Below are positions 62,839 to 64,000 of a stretch of DNA of 64,000 bases, piece after piece; within the stretch, counting starts at the first letter, position 1; the number at the start of each line of letters is the position of its first letter. The stretch comes from Sphingomonas adhaesiva (GTDB lineage: Bacteria; Pseudomonadota; Alphaproteobacteria; Sphingomonadales; Sphingomonadaceae). The stretch lies in NCBI RefSeq assembly GCF_036946125.1, contig NZ_JAQIJT010000002.1, positions 1,548,001 through 1,612,000 of the forward strand, in the 5' to 3' direction. The position numbers and the translations under genes were made by a program. A model generated the notes under the pieces. That model ran no database searches and was not told the origin of the DNA. It saw only the letters and a program-made list of their open reading frames with translations.

Positions 62839-63717
62839 CTACTTCCGCGGCGACGCCGCACCCTGCCGATGCGCCACCACCTCCCCCGCCCGGATCACCC
62901 GCCCCTCGCGCAAGTCCGGATCCAGTCGCACCCCGGCGGGCAGGAACATCAGGATCGTCGAGCCGTGCTCGAACCACCCCATCTCCGCGCCGCGCGCCAC
63001 CGCCGCGTCGCACGCCACGCGGTCGCTGCCCTGCTCGCGCAGCGACCGCTCGGTATCCAGGAACGCCAGCCGGATGCTCGCCACCAGGATCGCGGCGACC
63101 GGCACCAGCAGCATCGGGGTGCCGTCCGCCAGCCGCGCCTCGATCACCGCGCGCTCGTTGCGGCAGAACAGCCGCTCCACCCGCCGCAACGCGATGGGGT
63201 TCACGTTCCAGCAGTCGCCCGACAGATACGTCACCCCCTCCACCGTCAGGTCGGCGGGCGCGTGGAAGCGGTGATACATCGCCGCGGTCAGCCGCAGCGT
63301 CACGAAACGGCCGTCGCGGAATCGCTCGACCAGCGCGGCGTCGGGCACCAGCTCCTCCAGCCGATACGGAAACCCCTTCACCTGCCACACCGCGGTGCCG
63401 TCGATCCGCCCATGTGCCCCGACGATGGCGTCGCACGGCGCGCAGATCGCGCCCGCACCCCCCTCGAACCGCCGCGCCCCCGCGCGCAACCGCCGCACGA
63501 ACCCCTCGCGCAGCGAGCGGAAGTGCGTCGTCTCCGCCTCCGACAGGTCGACGTCGCCGAAGAATCGCCACGCCGCCAGCGCCGGGCGCGCCACCAGCGG
63601 GTGCTCGCTCGCCGCGATCCGCCCCACCATCTGCGTCGCCCAGCGCCGCGGCAGGCGGTTGGTCAGCAGGAAATTCAGGTCCTCCTGCATCAGCAGGCGT
63701 AGGAAAGCACCGCGCAT
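62839..63717 (-). CDS. psd: phosphatidylserine decarboxylase proenzyme
   Basis: A 292-aa pyruvoyl enzyme that makes phosphatidylethanolamine from phosphatidylserine. The processing site is EHGSTILMF near the C-terminus: cleavage before Ser makes the pyruvoyl alpha chain. Other family features: CAPCDAIVGAHGRIDGTAVW, KGFPYRLEEL, AMYHRFHAPADLTVEGVTYL and GDCWNVNPIALRRVERLFCR. ATG at 63715-63717 was taken; a start at 63690 (MQEDLNFLL) is possible. Confidence 0.94.
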   Translation of the reverse strand: MRGAFLRLLMQEDLNFLLTNRLPRRWATQMVGRIAASEHPLVARPALAAWRFFGDVDLSEAETTHFRSLREGFVRRLRAGARRFEGGAGAICAPCDAIVGAHGRIDGTAVWQVKGFPYRLEELVPDAALVERFRDGRFVTLRLTAAMYHRFHAPADLTVEGVTYLSGDCWNVNPIALRRVERLFCRNERAVIEARLADGTPMLLVPVAAILVASIRLAFLDTERSLREQGSDRVACDAAVARGAEMGWFEHGSTILMFLPAGVRLDPDLREGRVIRAGEVVAHRQGAASPRK

Positions 63718-63754
63718 GTCACACCTGCGTCATCGGGAGGGAGTGTGGAAGGCC

Positions 63755-64000
63755 ATGGTCAACCGCACGAAGCTCGCCGTCCTCGCCGCCGCCGGGGCCA
63801 TCGCTGCCACGAAACTGCGCACCCGCCTGCGCCTGTCGGCGGCGAAACACCCCTCGCTCGGCGGTCATGTCCGCCTGGCGAAGCGGATCGCCGGGCAGAT
63901 CGCGGGCTATACCCATCCGGAGGCGCGCTTCTTCACCGCCGATGGCGCGGACGCGACGGTGGCGCAGCGCCGCCGCGACGGCCTGCGCGCGCTGTCCGAA
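63755..64000 (+). CDS. unidentified protein, N-terminal 82 residues only
   Basis: The frame opens at ATG 63755 and runs off the right edge. It begins MVNRTKLAVLAAAGAIAATK, a weak signal-like or anchor segment, then KHPSLGGHVRLAKRIAGQIA and ARFFTADGADATVAQRRRDG. This start resembles the N-terminal extension of sphingomonad class III PLP-dependent aminotransferases, but the catalytic part is outside the window, so this is only a suggestion. It is divergent from psd across 37 bp. Confidence 0.55.
   Translation, partial: MVNRTKLAVLAAAGAIAATKLRTRLRLSAAKHPSLGGHVRLAKRIAGQIAGYTHPEARFFTADGADATVAQRRRDGLRALSE

Overview
The window looks like a chromosome segment of a Sphingomonas-like alphaproteobacterium. 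Base composition is very GC-rich throughout, the ffh-rpsP-rimM-trmD-rplS block is present, gene content matches sphingomonads (large TonB-dependent receptor next to a phytase, CopABCD), and long intergenic inverted repeats recur between genes. Identification rests on sequence reading only; no database was searched.

Layout. 1-7173: MHS-type transporter (cut by the left edge), a candidate small RNA with its own terminator, phosphate permease pit with a possible PHO box, an NTF2-like/GFA pair, a UvrD/PcrA helicase and a small basic DUF5872-like protein. 7274-8322: IS630-family element, copy 1. 8561-15224: copper resistance region. copB, copA and an ECF sigma gene lie behind a periplasmic sensor and a short membrane anti-sigma candidate (a CnrYXH-like arrangement); copC, copD and two periplasmic proteins follow. 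15444-21244: KaiC-like ATPase, hybrid histidine kinase, LysR regulator, acyl-CoA dehydrogenase. 21750-27868: membrane protein, VirJ-like hydrolase, DUF2147 protein, MprF, Crp/Fnr regulator, catalase-like protein. 27872-30528: two-component system divergent from a proline-rich OB-fold protein.

The centrepiece is 30610-53989, a complete type I-E CRISPR-Cas locus with a class 1 DISARM system inside it. cas3 reads leftwards. From a shared 133-bp divergent region, drmD, drmMI, drmA and drmB read rightwards and run, almost without gaps, into casA-casB-cas7e-cas5e-cas6e-cas1e-cas2e. The usual DISARM gene drmC is absent. The array follows cas2 after a 60-bp leader with an IHF-like site. It has 29-nt repeats and 32-nt spacers. 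A second, same-length and apparently identical IS630 copy has inserted into spacer 6, a two-unit block (122 bp) is tandemly duplicated, and the distal end is partly deleted. casA and casB carry a stretch of clearly lower GC, suggesting exchange of that module.

54263-58274 is the ribosome/SRP operon (ffh, rpsP, a possible 43-aa acidic ORF, rimM, trmD, rplS) ending in a clear intrinsic terminator. 58679-62532 is a phytase plus TonB-dependent receptor operon with a PHO-box-like sequence upstream. The window ends with phosphatidylserine decarboxylase and the start of an unidentified gene.

Together the window holds phosphate acquisition (pit, phytase operon), copper handling, membrane lipid modification (MprF, VirJ-like, Psd) and a compound anti-phage locus in which DISARM and Cascade are probably co-transcribed.
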